Positions 13,642-15,424 of a stretch of 15,424 bases of DNA are shown one piece after another. This DNA is from an uncultured Oscillospiraceae bacterium (GTDB taxonomy: Bacteria; Bacillota; Clostridia; Oscillospirales; Oscillospiraceae), in the NCBI GenBank assembly GCA_944385595.1, contig CALWXY010000025.1, forward strand, positions 1 to 15,424. The letters run 5' to 3'. A program made the position numbers and the translations under genes. The notes below the pieces were generated by a model. It saw only the letters and a list, made by a program, of their open reading frames with translations, made no database searches and had not been told where the DNA came from. Positions within the stretch are counted from its first letter, which is position 1. Each line of letters starts with the position of its first letter.

Positions 13642-14334
13642 TCAAATCAGATGCGAAAACAGCGGCATGGCGGCGACGGTGAGCAGGCCGGTCACCGCGA
13701 TCGCGAGGCCGCTCATCGCGCCCTCGATCTCGCCCATCTCCATCGCCCGCGCGGTGCCTATGGCGTGCGCGGAGGCGCACATGGCAAGCCCGCGCGACAC
13801 CGCGTGCCGCACGCGCACAAGCCGCAGCAGCCACTCGCCCATGACGTTGCCGCTTATGCCGGTGACGAGTATGGCGAGTATGGTCATGGCCTCAATGCCG
13901 CCGTACTCGGCGCTGAGCGCCATGCCTATGGGCGTCGTGATGCTCTTGGGCAGCAGCGAGACGTATTCGACGTGGCCGAGCCGCGCGATTGTGGCGGCGG
14001 CGAATATCACGGCGGCGTTTATGAGCACTCCGGCGCAGATTCCGGCGAGCACGGCCGCGAGATTCTCGCGCAGCACCCGCAGCTGCCGGTAGAGCGGGAT
14101 GGCGAGGCAGACCGTCGCGGGCGTGACGAGGAAGCTGATGTGCTGCGCCGAGAGGCTGTAGCTCTCGTAGTCGAGGCCGAGTATGTACAGCGCGCCGATT
14201 ATGATGATGACCGATATGAGAAAGGGGTTCACCAGCGGGTTGTTGAAGCGGCGGCGCAGGGCGAGGCCGGCCTCGAAGGCGATGATGGTGAGCGCCGCGC
14301 CGAAAAATTCCGAATTCTGGAGGAGACTGCTCAT
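13642..14334 (-). CDS. lrgB: LrgB/CidB-family membrane protein
   Basis: Membrane partner of LrgA. In Staphylococcus the pair modulates murein hydrolase activity and lysis; in B. subtilis the homologous pair (PftAB/YsbAB) carries pyruvate. The 230-aa product is mostly hydrophobic with hallmark motifs TPATVCLAIPLYRQ (71-84), LLPKSITTPIGMALS (127-141) and SAHAIGTARAMEMGE (188-202). Length is typical. The start at 14334 is fixed by the 4-base overlap with the lrgA stop; the frame's longer extension to 14565 lies inside lrgA. With nifJ in the same window a pyruvate role is conceivable, but nothing in the sequence decides between the two functions. Confidence 0.94.
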   Translation of the reverse strand: MSSLLQNSEFFGAALTIIAFEAGLALRRRFNNPLVNPFLISVIIIIGALYILGLDYESYSLSAQHISFLVTPATVCLAIPLYRQLRVLRENLAAVLAGICAGVLINAAVIFAAATIARLGHVEYVSLLPKSITTPIGMALSAEYGGIEAMTILAILVTGISGNVMGEWLLRLVRVRHAVSRGLAMCASAHAIGTARAMEMGEIEGAMSGLAIAVTGLLTVAAMPLFSHLI

Positions 14335-14690
14335 TTCCCGCGCCTCTCTTTCATGTCGATTGCGGCGTCGGCGGCCTTGCCGGTGGCGATAAGCACCAGC
14401 GCGGTCGAGATTATCGAGGCGCCTATGAGCACCGGCAGGCTGCCGCTCAGCTCGCGCCAGTATGTCATGAGCGCGACGCAGGAGGGTATGAGCAGCACCT
14501 GCATGATATCGACGAGCATGTCGGCCGCGGCCTCGACCTGGCGCAGCTTCACGACGCCGGTGCACAGGCAGAGCAGCATTATGGCGAAGCCGTAGATTCC
14601 GGCGGGAATCGGCAGCGGGATGACGGCGCGCAGCAGCTCGCCGCAGGCGGAGATCAGCAGTATTATGCCCAGCTGACGCATGAATTTCAT
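14331..14690 (-). CDS. lrgA: LrgA/CidA-family holin-like membrane protein
   Basis: Small integral membrane partner of LrgB. The 119-aa product has four hydrophobic segments, with the family-like IPLPIPAGIYGFAIMLL near residues 24-40 and LLIPSCVALMTYW near residues 66-78, and a polar C-terminal tail (DMKERRGK). Start 14690 (MKFMRQLG) is chosen because AGAGGA precedes it by about 8 bases; an upstream in-frame start at 14735 would fall in the promoter. It is first in the lrgA-lrgB-HAD operon. No lytSR-type regulator is present in the window. Confidence 0.9.
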   Translation of the reverse strand: MKFMRQLGIILLISACGELLRAVIPLPIPAGIYGFAIMLLCLCTGVVKLRQVEAAADMLVDIMQVLLIPSCVALMTYWRELSGSLPVLIGASIISTALVLIATGKAADAAIDMKERRGK

Positions 14691-14726
14691 TTTTCTGTTC
14701 CTCTTTACTATGGTTTTTGTTTTGAC

Positions 14727-14755
14727 ATTATACAAAATTCTCCGGCAAGTTTAAA
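14727..14755 (-). promoter_or_regulatory. Promoter of lrgA-lrgB-HAD
   Basis: On the minus strand: -35 TTTAAA (14750-14755), a 17-base spacer and a perfect -10 TATAAT (14727-14732), about 37 bases before the lrgA ATG. It occupies the divergent gap with the small plus-strand gene at 14818. Confidence 0.7.
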
Positions 14756-14817
14756 GGTTTTTTTCGCGCGCGGCGGGCAAACTATGAGCGAAAATTTGAG
14801 AAAGGACGGTGCGAAAT

Positions 14818-14997
14818 ATGAGCAATATGGACAACGGCAGCTTCATGCGCGGGCTGGGCATAGGCATGGCGGTGGGCTCGGCCATAGGCATGGCGGTGAA
14901 GAACAGCAAGGGCTCCGGCAACAAAAACGCCTGGGGCAAGGCGCTCAAATCCATGGGCGAGGCTGTTGAGAACATCTCCGGCATGTTCGGGATGTAA
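14818..14997 (+). CDS. Small glycine-zipper-like protein (59 aa, hypothetical)
   Basis: Function unknown. The product begins MSNMDNGSFMRGLGIGMAVG, continues with a Gly/Ala/Met-rich hydrophobic stretch of about 16 residues (about 11-28) spaced like a glycine zipper membrane helix, and ends with a Lys/Gly-rich linker and an amphipathic helix (KALKSMGEAVENISGMFGM). It somewhat resembles YtxH-type small membrane proteins. An AAAGGA site lies 11 bases before the ATG; a GTG at 14809 in the same frame is too close to that site. A different-frame ATG at 14784 overlaps it, but its translation is basic and low in structure. Probably a real gene; membrane location is inference. Confidence 0.65.
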   Translation: MSNMDNGSFMRGLGIGMAVGSAIGMAVKNSKGSGNKNAWGKALKSMGEAVENISGMFGM

Positions 14998-15023
14998 ATT
15001 TTAGAAAAAAGTCAAAAAAACTC

Positions 15024-15052
15024 TTGCAATTTCTGTCCGGCTGTGCTATGAT
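15024..15052 (+). promoter_or_regulatory. Promoter of tRNA-Arg
   Basis: A -35 TTGCAA (15024-15029), a 17-base spacer and -10 TATGAT (15047-15052), 19 bases before the mature tRNA 5' end. Confidence 0.8.
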
Positions 15053-15071
15053 ATCAAGGCACTTGAGAAAT

Positions 15072-15148
15072 GCGCCTTTAGCTCAGCTGGATAGAGCGTC
15101 TGGCTACGGACCAGAAGGTCAGGGGTTCGAATCCCTTAAGGCGTGCCA
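15072..15148 (+). tRNA. tRNA-Arg (anticodon ACG), CCA encoded
   Basis: A full cloverleaf can be drawn: acceptor GCGCCTT (15072-15078) with AAGGCGT (15138-15144), having a G-U pair at its end; D stem GCTC/GAGC; anticodon stem TCTGG/CCAGA around CTACGGA, with anticodon ACG at 15106-15108; a 5-base variable loop; T stem AGGGG/CCCTT with TTCGAAT. Discriminator G is at 15145 and CCA at 15146-15148. The A34 should be edited to inosine, which reads CGU, CGC and CGA. Confidence 0.97.
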
Positions 15149-15150
15149 TT

Positions 15151-15184
15151 CGCCGCGAACGCTTTTGCGTCCGCGGCGTTTTTT
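15151..15184 (+). terminator. Terminator of tRNA-Arg
   Basis: A 12-bp stem with one mismatch (15151-15162 and 15167-15178; CGCCGCG and ACGC blocks), a TTTT loop and a run of six T (15179-15184), starting 3 bases after the tRNA CCA. Confidence 0.9.
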
Positions 15185-15228
15185 ATGCCCCGGACGGTCA
15201 AGCGAACGAAAACTCGACGGAGGGACAA

Positions 15229-15268
15229 TGCGAAACCATTTTTCTTTGAAAAGAAAAAGGGTTTCGCA
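15229..15268. repeat. 40-bp near-perfect palindrome downstream of tRNA-Arg
   Basis: TGCGAAACC (15229-15237) pairs with GGTTTCGCA (15260-15268), and TTTTTCTTT (15239-15247) pairs with AAAGAAAAA (15250-15258), with one A/G mismatch between the blocks and a 2-base centre. The A/T-rich core inside GC-rich DNA suggests an intergenic repeat element. No gene is attached to it. Confidence 0.7.
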
Positions 15269-15424
15269 CTTCCAAAAAGAAACTTTTTTGCGCGTATCTT
15301 AGTTCCCGCGCCGCCGACACGGCGCCGTTAGAATTGAAGAGCGCTCAGTCCCACTCCGCGCCACGAGGCGCTCGATATCGAGGAATTCGACAAATTTCTA
15401 CTCCGACTTCGGGGCGCCTCGATT
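15269..15424. other. Non-coding tail of the window
   Basis: No supportable gene in either direction: all frames are short or broken. Visible structure is limited to a 12-base palindrome CTCGATATCGAG (15371-15382) and a GAGGCGC (15365-15371) / GCGCCTC (15414-15420) inverted pair that would enclose it. The sequence is cut by the window end, so a larger element may begin here. Confidence 0.4.

Noticed and set aside
12326..14690. Prophage or phage lysis module formed by the tail-like gene plus holin-like LrgA
   Set aside because: LrgA and LrgB are standard chromosomal proteins with their own promoter on the opposite strand, and no lysin, capsid, terminase or integrase is present.
14722..14750. 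Plus-strand promoter for the 59-aa gene based on an exact TTGACA at 14722-14727
   Set aside because: No -10 box occurs at 16-19 bases spacing; the only A/T-rich hexamer is 22 bases away and is the -35 box of the lrgA promoter on the other strand.
15024..15302. Open frame of 92 codons across the tRNA-Arg gene
   Set aside because: Its middle (LAQLDRASGYGPEGQGFES) is the well-known false translation of a tRNA gene; the region is accounted for by promoter, tRNA and terminator.
15270..15424. Minus-strand partial gene entering from the right edge
   Set aside because: One frame is open for about 31 codons only, ending in a stop, with no recognisable motif; too short to support.

Overview
The window reads as chromosomal DNA of a GC-rich, strictly anaerobic Clostridia-type Firmicute, most like a gut Oscillospiraceae/Ruminococcaceae member. 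The basis is pyruvate:ferredoxin oxidoreductase, a HrcA/CIRCE-controlled groESL operon, YmdB, YhaO/YhaN-type repair proteins, AzlCD and LrgAB, combined with GC-biased codon use and strong AGGAGG-type ribosome sites. The genus cannot be fixed from this sequence alone. Most genes are ordinary housekeeping or transport genes.

Layout, left to right. (1) 2-1140: 3' end of nifJ (plus strand) and its terminator. (2) 1141-2490: azlC-azlD, a branched-chain amino acid exporter pair (plus strand), preceded by three tandem 32-33 bp repeats and flanked on both sides by a 41-bp hairpin repeat in inverted orientation. (3) 2540-4628: groS-groL on the minus strand, with a perfect CIRCE operator, a promoter and a terminator. 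(4) 4655-12176: a seven-gene minus-strand run, ymdB / YhaO-like nuclease / YhaN-like ATPase / aroC / small membrane protein / RlmL-YpsC-type rRNA methyltransferase / lipid kinase. Five of its six junctions overlap (four by exactly 4 bp, one by 8 bp) and the sixth is a 12-bp gap, so it is almost certainly one translationally coupled operon read from the promoter at 12147-12176. (5) 12326-13008: an isolated plus-strand pair, a 189-aa phage-tail-like protein and a 38-aa ORF, lying against the flow of the flanking minus-strand genes. (6) 12989-14755: minus-strand lrgA-lrgB-HAD phosphatase with its own promoter. (7) 14818-15184: a 59-aa glycine-zipper-like small protein and a tRNA-Arg(ACG) gene with promoter and terminator. 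(8) 15185-15424: non-coding, with a 40-bp palindrome.

Nothing here is a clear new defence or mobile system. The best candidates for a second look are the orphan tail-like cassette, which appears to sit between the lrgAB-HAD operon and a terminator in that operon's direction; the inverted-repeat-bounded azlCD segment; and the short Rad50-like ATPase that carries two membrane segments between its coiled coils.
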